Source: Clostridia bacterium | GTDB lineage: Bacteria; Bacillota; Clostridia; Oscillospirales; CAG-272 | Assembly (NCBI GenBank): GCA_017471825.1 | Contig: JAFURQ010000007.1 | Span: 124,001-188,000 of the forward strand | Length of the DNA: 64,000 nt | Reading direction: 5' to 3' | Shown here: positions 40,593-50,794 of the stretch, piece by piece | Position numbering within the stretch: the stretch's first letter is position 1 | Layout of the letters: the number at the start of each line of letters is the position of its first letter | The notes under the pieces: model-generated | Seen by the model: the letters and a program-made list of their open reading frames with translations, nothing else | The model's database searches: none | What the model was told of the DNA's origin: nothing | Made by a program: the position numbers and the translations under genes

Positions 40593-41144
40593 ATGGAAGA
40601 CGTAAAGAGCACGGGTGAGGAAATTAACACCGAAGAGTCGGGGGCGTGTAAAGAAAACGCCACAAAAAAGGAAAAGAAATCTTCGAAAAATGCAAACAAA
40701 GATTTACTTGATAGGATAGCTGCTCTTGAGGCAGAGATAAAGGAAAAGGACGACAAGTATCTCAGAATGGCGGCGGAGTACGACAATTTCAGGCGCCGCT
40801 CGAGAGAGGAAAAGAGCGCGGCGTACGAGAATGCGATGGCAGACACGGTGACCGAAATCCTTCCTATTATTGATAATCTTGAGCGCGCGGTACAGTTTGG
40901 CGGCGAGGGCGCAGTGAAGGAAGGACTCGATATGATAATGAAATCTGTCGAGGCGGTTTTCGCAAAGCTCGGCGTTGAGGCTGTTGGAAGGGTTGGGGAG
41001 AAGTTCGATCCGAATCTTCACAACGCGGTTATGCACGACGAGGACGAGAGCCTTGGTGAAAACGAGATAGTCGAGGTTTACCAGAAGGGCTACAAGAAGG
41101 GCAACAAAATTATCCGCTTTGCTATGGTAAAGACGGTTAACTAA
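40593..41144 (+). CDS. grpE: Nucleotide exchange factor GrpE
   Basis: This 183-residue protein has a Lys/Glu-rich N-terminus, a long coiled coil (AALEAEIKEKDDKYLRMAAEYDNFRRRSREE) and a C-terminal beta domain with EAVGRVGEKFDPNLHNAVM. It is the ADP release factor for DnaK. GAAAGGGA is upstream. It is 12 bases after hrcA. Confidence 0.95.
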   Translation: MEDVKSTGEEINTEESGACKENATKKEKKSSKNANKDLLDRIAALEAEIKEKDDKYLRMAAEYDNFRRRSREEKSAAYENAMADTVTEILPIIDNLERAVQFGGEGAVKEGLDMIMKSVEAVFAKLGVEAVGRVGEKFDPNLHNAVMHDEDESLGENEIVEVYQKGYKKGNKIIRFAMVKTVN

Positions 41145-41153
41145 TGAAAATAA

Positions 41154-43007
<1,854 letters not shown>

Positions 43008-43019
43008 ATAATTTAACAC

Positions 43020-43053
43020 GGGTCTGTGGCTTTCGTAAGATTGCCATAGACCC
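43020..43053 (+). other. Stem-loop between dnaK and dnaJ
   Basis: GGGTCTGTGGC (43020-43030) pairs with GCCATAGACCC (43043-43053), with one mismatch. There is no T-run, so it is better seen as an mRNA stabiliser or processing site setting DnaK above DnaJ levels than as a terminator. Confidence 0.5.
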
Positions 43054-43121
43054 AAGTGGTTTAATAAACGAATGAATGAAAACATTTGTTTACAAAAACA
43101 ACCCATTTTTAAGGAACGGCT

Positions 43122-44261
43122 ATGGCAGAAAACAAGAGAGATTATTATGAGGTGCTCGGCGTATCGAAGGGTGCCTCGGCAGATGAGATAAAGAAGGCTT
43201 ACCGAAGGCTTGCGAAGCAGTATCACCCCGATATGAACCCCGGTGATGCAACGGCAGAGGTCAAGTTCAAGGAGGTCAACGAGGCTTACGACGTGCTCTC
43301 CGATGAGGAAAAACGTCACAAGTACGACCAATACGGCCATGCGGCGTTTGACCCGTCGAGCGGCGGCGGACCCGGATTTGGCGGATTCGGTGGCTTTGGC
43401 GGCTCCGATTTTGATTTCGGTGATATATTCTCCTCCTTCTTCGGCGGGGGATCTACCACGCGCTCAAATCGCAACGCGCCCGTAGCCGGTGACGACGTTG
43501 GAGTCAGGGTTACGGTAACCTTTGATGAGGCGGTGTTTGGCTGTAAGAAGGAGATTTCCTTTGCAAGAATTGAGGAGTGCCCTGAGTGTAATGCGACGGG
43601 TGCGGCAAAGGGAACAAGACCCGAAACCTGTAATCGCTGTCGCGGAAGCGGTACCGTTACCGTGCAGCAGCAGACGATGCTCGGATATATGCAGACTCAG
43701 CGCGCCTGCCCCGAGTGCCGCGGAAGCGGTAAGATTATCAAGACGCCCTGCAAAAACTGTAACGGAAAGGCGTTTATACGCATAAACAAGAAGCTCGACG
43801 TTACCATACCTGCAGGAATTGACTCTATGCAGAGAATTATTCTGCGCGGTCAGGGCTCGGCAGGAAGAAACGGCGGCAGAGCCGGCGACCTTATTATTGA
43901 GGTGCGCGTCAAGGAGCATAAGATTTTCACAAGAAGCGGAAACAATATTTACTGTGAAATTCCGATTTCCTTTACCGAGGCGGCTCTCGGTGCTGAAATT
44001 GATATTCCCGTGCTTGGTGACAAGACCGAGAAATACACGATACCCGAGGGAACGCAGACCGGTACGACCTTCACACTTCGCGGAAAGGGTATTCCCGACG
44101 TTAATTCGAAGAAAAAGGGCGACCTCGTGATTACGGTTGTGGTGGAAACGCCAAAGGATCTGAATGCGGAGCAGAAGAAGCTTCTGGTCAAGCTTTCTGA
44201 GAGTCTTGGCGAGGATAACACAGGAAAGAAAAAGAGCTTTTTCAAGAAGATTTTTAACTGA
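43122..44261 (+). CDS. dnaJ: Co-chaperone DnaJ (Hsp40)
   Basis: This 379-residue protein has a J domain with HPDMNPG, a Gly/Phe-rich linker (about 70-105), four CxxCxGxG zinc repeats ([32 protein letters not shown]) and the C-terminal substrate-binding domain. It stimulates DnaK ATPase and delivers substrates. It is the last gene of the operon. Confidence 0.97.
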   Translation: MAENKRDYYEVLGVSKGASADEIKKAYRRLAKQYHPDMNPGDATAEVKFKEVNEAYDVLSDEEKRHKYDQYGHAAFDPSSGGGPGFGGFGGFGGSDFDFGDIFSSFFGGGSTTRSNRNAPVAGDDVGVRVTVTFDEAVFGCKKEISFARIEECPECNATGAAKGTRPETCNRCRGSGTVTVQQQTMLGYMQTQRACPECRGSGKIIKTPCKNCNGKAFIRINKKLDVTIPAGIDSMQRIILRGQGSAGRNGGRAGDLIIEVRVKEHKIFTRSGNNIYCEIPISFTEAALGAEIDIPVLGDKTEKYTIPEGTQTGTTFTLRGKGIPDVNSKKKGDLVITVVVETPKDLNAEQKKLLVKLSESLGEDNTGKKKSFFKKIFN

Positions 44262-44286
44262 TAATACGGAAAAAACGCAAAAAAAC

Positions 44287-44324
44287 AGGCACCCGATTCG
44301 GAGCTTTCGAATCGGGTGCTTTTG
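44287..44324 (+). terminator. Terminator of the hrcA operon
   Basis: GCACCCGATTCG (44289-44300) pairs with CGAATCGGGTGC (44308-44319), followed by TTTTG. Confidence 0.82.
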
Positions 44325-44376
44325 TTGGTTATGGGGGCTTTGGGTAGGGGTGGAGCCTGCGACGTGCGGGGGCGTG

Positions 44377-44907
44377 TTAGATTTTACAGCTCGGGCATTT
44401 TGGCTCGGTAGCAAGGCGCGCCTTGCCGCACAGGGGGCAGACCGAGCATTTTGAGGCGGGGGATTTGCCCTCGGATTCAAGAATTACGGGAAATTCGGTA
44501 GAGCGTATGCGCAGAATTTTATCTCCGACCTCGTAGACGCCTGCAAGCTCGGCAGGGAGCTTTTTCAAAATGACGGTTTCTCTGTTATCGCACTTGACTG
44601 TGAGGGTGGTTGTGGTGACGGTGCGCTCGCCCGAGGATTTTGTGACGGTGCGCTTGTCGGTTATCTCACCCTTTATTTCGGTGGCGAAGATGGCGCGAGG
44701 GGGCTTTTTCTTCAAGAGCCCGACGAGAGTGGCGATTATCCAGACGAGAGCCACTGTGCCTGCTATTACGGCGACGGGGTTTTCTCGGAGAAGGATTACG
44801 GCGACTATTGCGGCGGCGATTATCACGGCGTAGACCGTGAGGGTTATTATGAAGTCGGTTTTGCGGTTTTTTGCCGCGTCCGTGTATTTTTGAATATCTT
44901 GCTGCAT
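44377..44907 (-). CDS. Two-TM protein with C-terminal zinc ribbon
   Basis: I do not recognise this 176-residue protein. Two TM helices (about residues 19-41 and 46-66) are near the N-terminus. A beta-rich domain of about 80 residues with a Thr-rich stretch (SSGERTVTTTTLTVKC) follows. The last 22 residues form a zinc ribbon with CPLC and CPSC. AAGGGG precedes the ATG. It is monocistronic and converges with dnaJ. Confidence 0.65.
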   Translation of the reverse strand: MQQDIQKYTDAAKNRKTDFIITLTVYAVIIAAAIVAVILLRENPVAVIAGTVALVWIIATLVGLLKKKPPRAIFATEIKGEITDKRTVTKSSGERTVTTTTLTVKCDNRETVILKKLPAELAGVYEVGDKILRIRSTEFPVILESEGKSPASKCSVCPLCGKARLATEPKCPSCKI

Positions 44908-44996
44908 TGTGTGCCCCTTTCGTTTTTTGAGTCTGTTTTATAGCTCTATTTTACATTATTCGGGGATTTTTTGCAATAGCAAAGGAATAAAATATG

Positions 44997-45025
44997 TTGA
45001 CAGTGTGGGAAAAGTTTGGTATCAT
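44997..45025 (+). promoter_or_regulatory. SigA-type promoter of the aconitase X operon
   Basis: TTGACA (44997-45002), 17 bp and TATCAT (45020-45025). The start is expected near 45032. Confidence 0.75.
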
Positions 45026-45070
45026 AGAGTTGCCGACGTACCGTTCGGTTTGGCGGCGGCAGAATCTATA

Positions 45071-45118
45071 AGATTCTGTGAAGGCAGGATGAGAGCTTGT
45101 ATTTATCTCTTGCCTGCG
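45071..45118 (+). other. Structured 5' leader of the aconitase X operon
   Basis: The 100-base leader has two hairpins. One is CAGAATC with GATTCTG around TATAA (near 45060-45078). The other is GCAGGATGAGA (45085-45095) with TCTCTTGCCTGC (45107-45118), which has a small internal loop. There is no T-run, so if it acts it may control translation. Confidence 0.35.
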
Positions 45119-45131
45119 GAAAGGAAGAATT

Positions 45132-46424
45132 ATGGCAAATTACAAAATGACCCTTACGCCCGAGCAACAGGAAATTCTCGACGGCAAAAAGGGTGAAACG
45201 CTTGCGAAGGTTATGGAGAGCGTTATCAGATACGGCGAGCTGTTCGGTGCGGAGAAGCTCGTGCCTATCACGAGCGAGCATAACCATCTTGTGACCTCGT
45301 TCGGTCTTAAGGCGCTCGGGCCTGTTTACGACCTTATGACGAAGCTTATTGACGACGGGGCGGTATCGAAGCAGAGCTTTTCGATGGACCCGCGACCGAT
45401 TGACAAGAACGTTCCTGCAAATTTCTTGCAGAAATTTATTTTCAATAATTTTATGTATTCGAGGCAGGATTTCTACGAGGAGCAGCTTGAAAAGCTCGGA
45501 CTTATGAGCAAGGATGCCTTTACCTGCACCTGCTATATGGACGAGGTTGGAAACACGCCAAGGAAGGGTGAGGTGCTCTCCTGGTCGGAGTCGAGCGCGG
45601 TTGTTTACGCGAACTCGGTTCTTGGTGCACGCTGTAACAGAAACTCGGGAATTATAGACCTTATGGGCTCGATTATCGGCTACGTGCCTTATTTCGGATT
45701 CGTTACGGACGAGGGCAGACGCGCGGACTGGATAGTTGAGGTCAGGACGACGAAGAAGCCCGAGGCACAGCTTCTCGGCTCGGCGATAGGAATGAAGGTT
45801 GTTGAGGCGGTACCCTACGTCAAGGGACTCGACAAATGGCTCGGCACGCTTGACGATGCGGCAAAGACCTATCTTAAGGATTTCGGTGCGGCGACCGCAT
45901 CAAACGGAGCGGTAGGACTTTATCATATTGAGGGAATTACGCCCGAGGCGGTTGAGATGGGCGAGACTCTTATTAACGAGGGCGCAGAGGTTTACGTTAT
46001 CGACGATGCGGAGCTTGAGAGAGTTTACAAGAGCTATCCCGTTATATGGAAGAATCCCGATGCGAAGCCGAAGCTCTGCTTTATGGGCTGTCCTCATATG
46101 AGCCTTGAACAGCTTATGAGCTGGACGGACAAGGTAGAGGCGGCTCTTGCCGAGGCGGGAAACAAGAGGGTGGTTATACCTACGGTATTTACTGCGGCAC
46201 CCGGAGTGCTTGAGCAGTTCGAGAAAACGCCTTACGCGGCAAGACTGAAGGCGACGGGAGTTATAACCTCGTATATTTGTCCGCTTATGTATATGAACAA
46301 TCCGCTGTGCGCGAAGATGCCCGTTATTACGTCGAGCAACAAGCTCCGCACGTACACGACGGCGAAATATTATACAGACGACGAGATACTCGTTCAGATA
46401 ACGAAGGGAGGAAGCAGTAAATGA
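45132..46424 (+). CDS. Aconitase X, large (catalytic) subunit
   Basis: This 430-residue DUF521 protein has MTLTPEQQEILDGKKGETLAK and ITSEHNHLVTSFGLKALGPVYD near the N-terminus, CTCYMDEVGNTP, LGARCNRNSGIIDLMG and LCFMGCPHMSLEQL, the cysteine-rich segments that hold the Fe-S cluster. Known members are phosphomevalonate dehydratase (archaea) and hydroxyproline dehydratases (bacteria). The two-gene form fits the first type by structure. The substrate here is unknown. GGAAAGGA lies upstream, and the next gene overlaps by ATGA. Confidence 0.88.
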   Translation: MANYKMTLTPEQQEILDGKKGETLAKVMESVIRYGELFGAEKLVPITSEHNHLVTSFGLKALGPVYDLMTKLIDDGAVSKQSFSMDPRPIDKNVPANFLQKFIFNNFMYSRQDFYEEQLEKLGLMSKDAFTCTCYMDEVGNTPRKGEVLSWSESSAVVYANSVLGARCNRNSGIIDLMGSIIGYVPYFGFVTDEGRRADWIVEVRTTKKPEAQLLGSAIGMKVVEAVPYVKGLDKWLGTLDDAAKTYLKDFGAATASNGAVGLYHIEGITPEAVEMGETLINEGAEVYVIDDAELERVYKSYPVIWKNPDAKPKLCFMGCPHMSLEQLMSWTDKVEAALAEAGNKRVVIPTVFTAAPGVLEQFEKTPYAARLKATGVITSYICPLMYMNNPLCAKMPVITSSNKLRTYTTAKYYTDDEILVQITKGGSSK

Positions 46425-46864
46425 AGCAGTTTAAGGGACGTGTGGTAGCACCCGGCAAGGTAAGCGCGGAGGCTTTGGTTTCTCACGGCGGTCTTAATAC
46501 GCTCGCCTCCTTCCAGAAGGCGTTGCAGTTTGGCGACAAGAGTGCGACCTGCGGAGATCAGAATAATGCAGATCTTTACGGACATAAGATGGCGGGAAAG
46601 GCGCTTTGCCTTCCGCAGACGATAGGCTCGACGACGGGCGGACTTGTGCTTTACTGCGCCTGCTCGATGAAGCGTCAGCCTGCGTGTATGCTTTTTTCAA
46701 AGCCGATAGATTCTCTTGCCGGCGCGGGAGTTATTCTTGCGGACGTGTGGCTTGAGGGTGTGTCGATGCCCGTTGTGGACTCGCTCGGAGACGAGTTTCT
46801 CGAATACGTTAAGACGGGAATGACCGTTACGGTTGACGAGGACGGAGTTGTTACGGTGGAGTAA
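46421..46864 (+). CDS. Aconitase X, small (swivel) subunit
   Basis: This 147-residue DUF126 protein contains GRVVAPGKVSAEALVSHGGLN, CGDQNNADLYGHKMAGKALCLPQTIGSTTGG and KPIDSLAGAGVILADVW. It is the mobile domain that closes over the active site of the large subunit. ATGA overlap with the upstream gene ensures equimolar translation. No mevalonate-pathway gene lies in the window. Confidence 0.88.
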   Translation: MKQFKGRVVAPGKVSAEALVSHGGLNTLASFQKALQFGDKSATCGDQNNADLYGHKMAGKALCLPQTIGSTTGGLVLYCACSMKRQPACMLFSKPIDSLAGAGVILADVWLEGVSMPVVDSLGDEFLEYVKTGMTVTVDEDGVVTVE

Positions 46865-46866
46865 GG

Positions 46867-46992
46867 GCGTGTTATCCTTAACGGACAAATCACGCTAACT
46901 AAATTTGCCCTGCGGTTAACTTTACTTTTGTGTCAACAAAAACTTCACTAAATCAAAAAGAGCAAACACAATTTGTGTTTGCTCTTTTTGTT
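46867..46992 (+). terminator. Hairpin and terminator after aconitase X
   Basis: A first hairpin GCGTG-tta-TCC-ttaac-GGA-caaat-CACGC (46867-46895) is imperfect. A second, strong one has perfect 17-bp arms (46954-46970 and its complement, loop ATT) followed by TTTTTG. The second also serves the converging gene at 46993. Both share sequence with 48639-48686. Confidence 0.8.
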
Positions 46993-48111
46993 TTACCAAT
47001 TGTCGCGGAGATATTTGAGGTCCTTGGCGAGCTCGTCGCTGGTTCTTTGTGCCTTTGCTACGAGGGCGGTGTTCATTTCGGTTTTGGAGATGAGTATTCT
47101 GTTTGATTCGTTCAGGCTGCTTATGCCGGCTCTTATTGAGCCAACGCTATCCTCAATGGAATCAAGTCTGTCGTTAATCATATTGAAGCTCGCTTCAAGA
47201 ATCGAGCCAAGCTCTGCAAAGGCATTTTTGATAGAGTTGCATATTTCGCGAGAGGCGAAGCGAACGGATTCGATAATTCTTTGCGTTTGACGCTCGCGGT
47301 CTACAAGCTGGAGCGCCTCCTTCATCGTTTCGGCTCTGCCTGTAATAAAGTAAAAGATTATAAGGTCGAGATTTTCCCAGTCCTGCTCAATGAGGGTTGA
47401 GTTGTAAGCATTGCGAAGAGCTGTATATACCAGCTTGCCGTGGCTTGCGTAGGCTTTGATTTTGTTGTTTTCCTCGGTGATTACTTGAGCGGTTTTTTCT
47501 TTGCAAGACAAATATTCTCTTTCGGCGGTAGCGGCATTTGATTCGGCATATCTGACTTCTCTTTCAAGGCTTGCGTGTTCCGTGTTGAATTGGGCAGATT
47601 CTTGCTTGAACTCTTTTTCTACTTCTTCGTGTAATTTTTTATAATGCGATACATTTTTACATATACTTGTTGCAAGGAATACTACAAAAACGATAACGGA
47701 TAACGCTCCGGATATTATTAAGTTGATTTGCCAAGATAAAATGACTTCAAAGAAAACTTCAGAAATAAACATAAGGATAAAACCGAACACATAAATGGCA
47801 ACTCCGGCTAAAATTAACCCAATGAAAATTGTTCTGAGAAGGCCATCAACTGCGGCGGATGATTTTGAGGGAAAATTATCTAAACGTTTTTTTAGTTGTT
47901 GTACCTTTTCGTCCGAGTGAGCGTATAGTTTTTCGCGACATTCAGATAACTTTGATAATGCTTCGCTATGAGTTTCTTTGGCCGAATCCAAGGATTGAGT
48001 TAGATGTTTGATTCTTTTCTTTGAATAGTTGATACCGTCTGCATCATTGGAAATCAAGGATAAGCCGGCACGGATGCTGTAGAGATTTGCGATAAGCTGG
48101 TTGTTTTCCAT
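46993..48111 (-). CDS. Coiled-coil membrane protein with two TM helices
   Basis: I cannot name this 372-residue protein. It has an N-terminal coiled coil (about 25-75), two TM helices (about 92-118 and 125-150), a second long coiled coil (about 155-220), a helical region with IIFYFITGRAETMKEALQLVD, and a C-terminal coiled coil (ASFNMINDRLDSIEDSVGSIRAGIS). It resembles membrane-bending or scaffold-type proteins only in outline. Its promoter (48356-48328) is shared with a divergent XRE gene and its leader is over 200 bases long. Confidence 0.65.
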   Translation of the reverse strand: MENNQLIANLYSIRAGLSLISNDADGINYSKKRIKHLTQSLDSAKETHSEALSKLSECREKLYAHSDEKVQQLKKRLDNFPSKSSAAVDGLLRTIFIGLILAGVAIYVFGFILMFISEVFFEVILSWQINLIISGALSVIVFVVFLATSICKNVSHYKKLHEEVEKEFKQESAQFNTEHASLEREVRYAESNAATAEREYLSCKEKTAQVITEENNKIKAYASHGKLVYTALRNAYNSTLIEQDWENLDLIIFYFITGRAETMKEALQLVDRERQTQRIIESVRFASREICNSIKNAFAELGSILEASFNMINDRLDSIEDSVGSIRAGISSLNESNRILISKTEMNTALVAKAQRTSDELAKDLKYLRDNW

Positions 48112-48136
48112 TTTTTCTCCTTTTGATTTACTGTGG

Positions 48137-48182
48137 TGAAATATAGTCGTCCTCGCCCGCTTGCAAGCAGACGGCTCGGACT
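48137..48182 (+). repeat. 46-bp direct repeat, copy 1
   Basis: This 46-bp segment is identical to 48276-48321. It contains the palindrome GCTTGCAAGC and dyad arms GTCC and GGAC. It lies in the leader of the coiled-coil gene. Confidence 0.9.
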
Positions 48183-48275
48183 TGGGTATTATAATCCGCG
48201 TGATGTAAATTTTGAAAAATTTACGGCAATGCCTACGGCATTTTTTCGAAAACCGTAGGGTTTTCGCACGCTCCT

Positions 48276-48321
48276 TGAAATATAGTCGTCCTCGCCCGCT
48301 TGCAAGCAGACGGCTCGGACT
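48276..48321 (+). repeat. 46-bp direct repeat, copy 2
   Basis: Identical to copy 1 at an offset of 139 bp. Between the copies are two small hairpins, AATGCC-TAC-GGCATT (48230s) and GAAAACC-GTAG-GGTTTTC (48248s). Their loops (CCTACGG and CCGTAGG) are complementary. Confidence 0.9.
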
Positions 48322-48327
48322 GACTAT

Positions 48328-48382
48328 ATTATAATCTATTTCAGGTTAAAAGTCAATAGTCTGTTTCAGGTTAACATATAAT
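48328..48382. promoter_or_regulatory. Divergent promoter pair with XRE operator repeats
   Basis: Minus-strand promoter: TTGACT (48356-48351), 17 bp, TATAAT (48333-48328). Plus-strand -10: TATAAT (48377-48382) with a weak -35. The 11-mer TTTCAGGTTAA occurs at 48339-48349 (inside the minus spacer) and 48364-48374 (just before the plus -10), 25 bp apart. This fits operator half-sites for the XRE protein controlling both genes. Confidence 0.7.
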
Positions 48383-48415
48383 ATTCTCATATCTGTAAAA
48401 GTGGGAGAGGGAAGT

Positions 48416-48628
48416 ATGTATCCAAGAATCAGAGATATGAGAGAGGACAGGGACCTGAATCAGACACAGGTGGCGAGGATGCTTGGAATGTCACAGACGG
48501 GGTATTCAAAATACGAAACCGGAGAAAACGATATTCCGACAGCGGTGCTTATCAAGCTGGCGAGATTTTACAATACGAGCATTGATTATCTTTTAGGGGA
48601 GTGCGACAGCTCTGCAAGATACAAATAA
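48416..48628 (+). CDS. XRE-family HTH regulator
   Basis: This 70-residue protein starts MYPRIRDMREDRDLNQTQVARMLGMSQTGYSKYETGENDIP and ends FYNTSIDYLLGECD, a Cro/C1-type HTH with little else. I chose ATG 48416 with GGGAGAGG upstream over an in-frame GTG at 48401. It is divergent from the coiled-coil membrane protein and probably represses both through the TTTCAGGTTAA sites. Confidence 0.85.
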   Translation: MYPRIRDMREDRDLNQTQVARMLGMSQTGYSKYETGENDIPTAVLIKLARFYNTSIDYLLGECDSSARYK

Positions 48629-48638
48629 AAGGAGTATA

Positions 48639-48686
48639 GCGTGATGTCCTTAACGGACATCACGCTATTTGTGTTTGCTCTTTTTG
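48639..48686 (+). terminator. Hairpin after the XRE gene, repeat of 46867-46990
   Basis: GCGTGATGTCC (48639-48649) pairs perfectly with GGACATCACGC (48655-48665), followed by TATTTG and a T-rich run. The last 20 bp are identical to 46971-46990, and TCCTTAACGGACA also recurs at 46875. Confidence 0.65.
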
Positions 48687-48693
48687 CTTGTGT

Positions 48694-50031
48694 TTAGCTT
48701 GTGGCGGATAAAATGGCGGTGGAGAGGGAGTCGACTATTTCGCGGCAGGTGGACTCGCTCGGGTGCTCGACCATGATGCGCACGACGGGCTCAGTTCCGC
48801 TCTTGCGAAGAAGGATTCGCCCCTCCCCGTGTAACGTTTTTTCGCATTCGGAGCGTGCTTTTACGACTGACGGGGCGTTTATGGCGGCGTCCTTATCGGG
48901 CACGCGGATGCTTTTGGTGAGATGGGGATAGCGGATGAGGTCTTTTGCGAGGGCGGATGCCTTGCCCTTGGATTCTATCAGTATTTCCATAATTTTTATT
49001 GCGGTAATAAGGCCGTCGCCCGTGGTTGAATACTTTGAAAATATAATATGCCCCGATTCCTCGCCGCCGAGGGAGTAGCCGCCCTCGCGCATCTTCTCCC
49101 ACACGAAGCGGTCGCCGACGTCGGTGAGAATGCATTTTATGCCTTCGTTTTCGAGGGATTTTACGAGTCCGAGGTTTGACATAACCGTGGTCACGACGGT
49201 GCCGTTATGAAGGTCGCCGTGGGATTTCATATATTTTGCGGCGAAGAAGAGGATATCCTCGCCGTTTATGACATTGCCGCACTCGTCTACGGCAAGGCAT
49301 CTGTCGGCATCTCCGTCAAAGGCGAAGCCTATATCGAGGCTGTTATCTTTTACAAGGCGGCTCAGGGCTTCGATATGGGTGGAGCCGCAGTCGCGGTTGA
49401 TGTTGGTGCCGTTTGGGGTATTGCCTATGACGAAGGTTTTTGCGCCGAGGGCATCGAAGATGCTTTTCGCGAGCATCCAGGTTGAGCCGTTGGCGGAGTC
49501 GATGCCGATTTTTATATTCTTATAGGAGTGGCGCGCACAGCCTATGACGTACCCCGTGTAACGATTTCTGCCCTGCGCGTAGTCTACGGTGCGGCCGATA
49601 TTCTCGCCTTTTGCGAGGGGGATTTCTCCCTTACCGTCGAGGTATTCCTCGATTTTGTCGGTGAGGCCGTCGCTCATTTTCTCGCCGTCGGAGTTTATGA
49701 GCTTTATGCCGTTATCGGTGTAAGGGTTATGGCTTGCGGAAATCATAATGCCGGCGTCGAAGTCCTCGCTTTTTGCCACGAAGGCGACTGAGGGGGTGGT
49801 GGTGACGTGGAGAAGGTAGGCATCGGCGCCCGATGCGCAGATGCCTGCGGCGAGGGCGTATTCGAGCATATAGCTCGAGAGTCTTGTGTCCTTACCGATG
49901 ACTATTTTGCTTTTTGTGCCTTTTTTGTTATAGTATGCGCCGAGGAATCTGCCGATTTTGTAGGCGTGCTCAACGGTGAGGGTGACGTTTGCTTCGCCGC
50001 GGAAGCCGTCGGTTCCGAAATATTTTCCCAT
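48694..50031 (-). CDS. glmM: Phosphoglucosamine mutase
   Basis: This 445-residue protein starts MGKYFGTDGFRGEAN and has the phosphoserine loop ISASHNPYTDNGIK, the metal loop DGDADRC and the sugar loop GGEESGHIIF. It converts glucosamine-6-P to glucosamine-1-P for UDP-GlcNAc and peptidoglycan. The start is two bases after the stop of the upstream LbH acyltransferase gene. Confidence 0.96.
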   Translation of the reverse strand: MGKYFGTDGFRGEANVTLTVEHAYKIGRFLGAYYNKKGTKSKIVIGKDTRLSSYMLEYALAAGICASGADAYLLHVTTTPSVAFVAKSEDFDAGIMISASHNPYTDNGIKLINSDGEKMSDGLTDKIEEYLDGKGEIPLAKGENIGRTVDYAQGRNRYTGYVIGCARHSYKNIKIGIDSANGSTWMLAKSIFDALGAKTFVIGNTPNGTNINRDCGSTHIEALSRLVKDNSLDIGFAFDGDADRCLAVDECGNVINGEDILFFAAKYMKSHGDLHNGTVVTTVMSNLGLVKSLENEGIKCILTDVGDRFVWEKMREGGYSLGGEESGHIIFSKYSTTGDGLITAIKIMEILIESKGKASALAKDLIRYPHLTKSIRVPDKDAAINAPSVVKARSECEKTLHGEGRILLRKSGTEPVVRIMVEHPSESTCREIVDSLSTAILSATS

Positions 50032-50032
50032 A

Positions 50033-50704
50033 TTACATTACCTCGCGATTTTCTTTTTCAAGCACTACGCCCTCGCTCTTGAAAATTGAGTTTTCAGGGA
50101 TATATCCGCGGACGCGGCAGAGGGGGTAGACGGTGGAATTTTTGGCGACGACGGTGCCGGGACAGAGGACGCTTCCGCATCCGACCTCGACCATATCACC
50201 GAGGGCGGCGCCGAATTTCTTGCGACCCGTGTGAATTTTTTCGCCGTTTTTGGTGACTGTGACCTCGCTTTTATCGCTTTTCAGATTTGAGGTAACGGCA
50301 CCTGCGCCGAGGTGGGAGCGGTAGCCGAGTATGGAGTCGCCGACGTAGTTGTAGTGGGGTGCCTGTGCGCCGTCAAAGAAAATGCTGTTTTTTACCTCTG
50401 TTGAGTTGCCGACGACGCATTCCCTGCCTATGATTACGCCGCCGCGAAGAAAGGCTCCGTGGCGGATTTCGGCGCCCTCGCAAATGATGGTGGGGCCTGC
50501 AATGGCGGCGGTCTTTGCGAGCCTTGCATTTTTGGCTATCCAGACGTTTTTGATTGGCTCATAGAAGCGGTCCTTTGGCAGAGAGCCGCCAATTCTGAGG
50601 ATATATTCCTTTATCATATCCAAGAGCTGCCACGGGTACTCGCAGGTATCGAGCAGACGGGCGGCTACGGTGTTTTCGAGTGAAAATAGTTCTTTGTTTT
50701 TCAT
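50033..50704 (-). CDS. GlmU-like left-handed beta-helix acyltransferase
   Basis: This 223-residue protein has hexapeptide repeats from about residue 50 to 200 (VWIAKNARLAKTAAIAGPTIICEGAEIRHGAFLRGGVIIG, YVGDSILGYRSHLGAGAVTSNLK). It has no N-terminal pyrophosphorylase domain, so it resembles the C-terminal half of GlmU. It probably acetylates glucosamine-1-P or acts on UDP-GlcNAc. Its tight link to glmM supports this. GGAGG precedes the start. Confidence 0.8.
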   Translation of the reverse strand: MKNKELFSLENTVAARLLDTCEYPWQLLDMIKEYILRIGGSLPKDRFYEPIKNVWIAKNARLAKTAAIAGPTIICEGAEIRHGAFLRGGVIIGRECVVGNSTEVKNSIFFDGAQAPHYNYVGDSILGYRSHLGAGAVTSNLKSDKSEVTVTKNGEKIHTGRKKFGAALGDMVEVGCGSVLCPGTVVAKNSTVYPLCRVRGYIPENSIFKSEGVVLEKENREVM

Positions 50705-50794
50705 AAATTGCCTCCGCAGTTAGTATATGCAAAACTGCGGTAAATATAAATAAAGGATGGCATATCGCGTTTTTGCGCTGCCATCCTTATTGTT

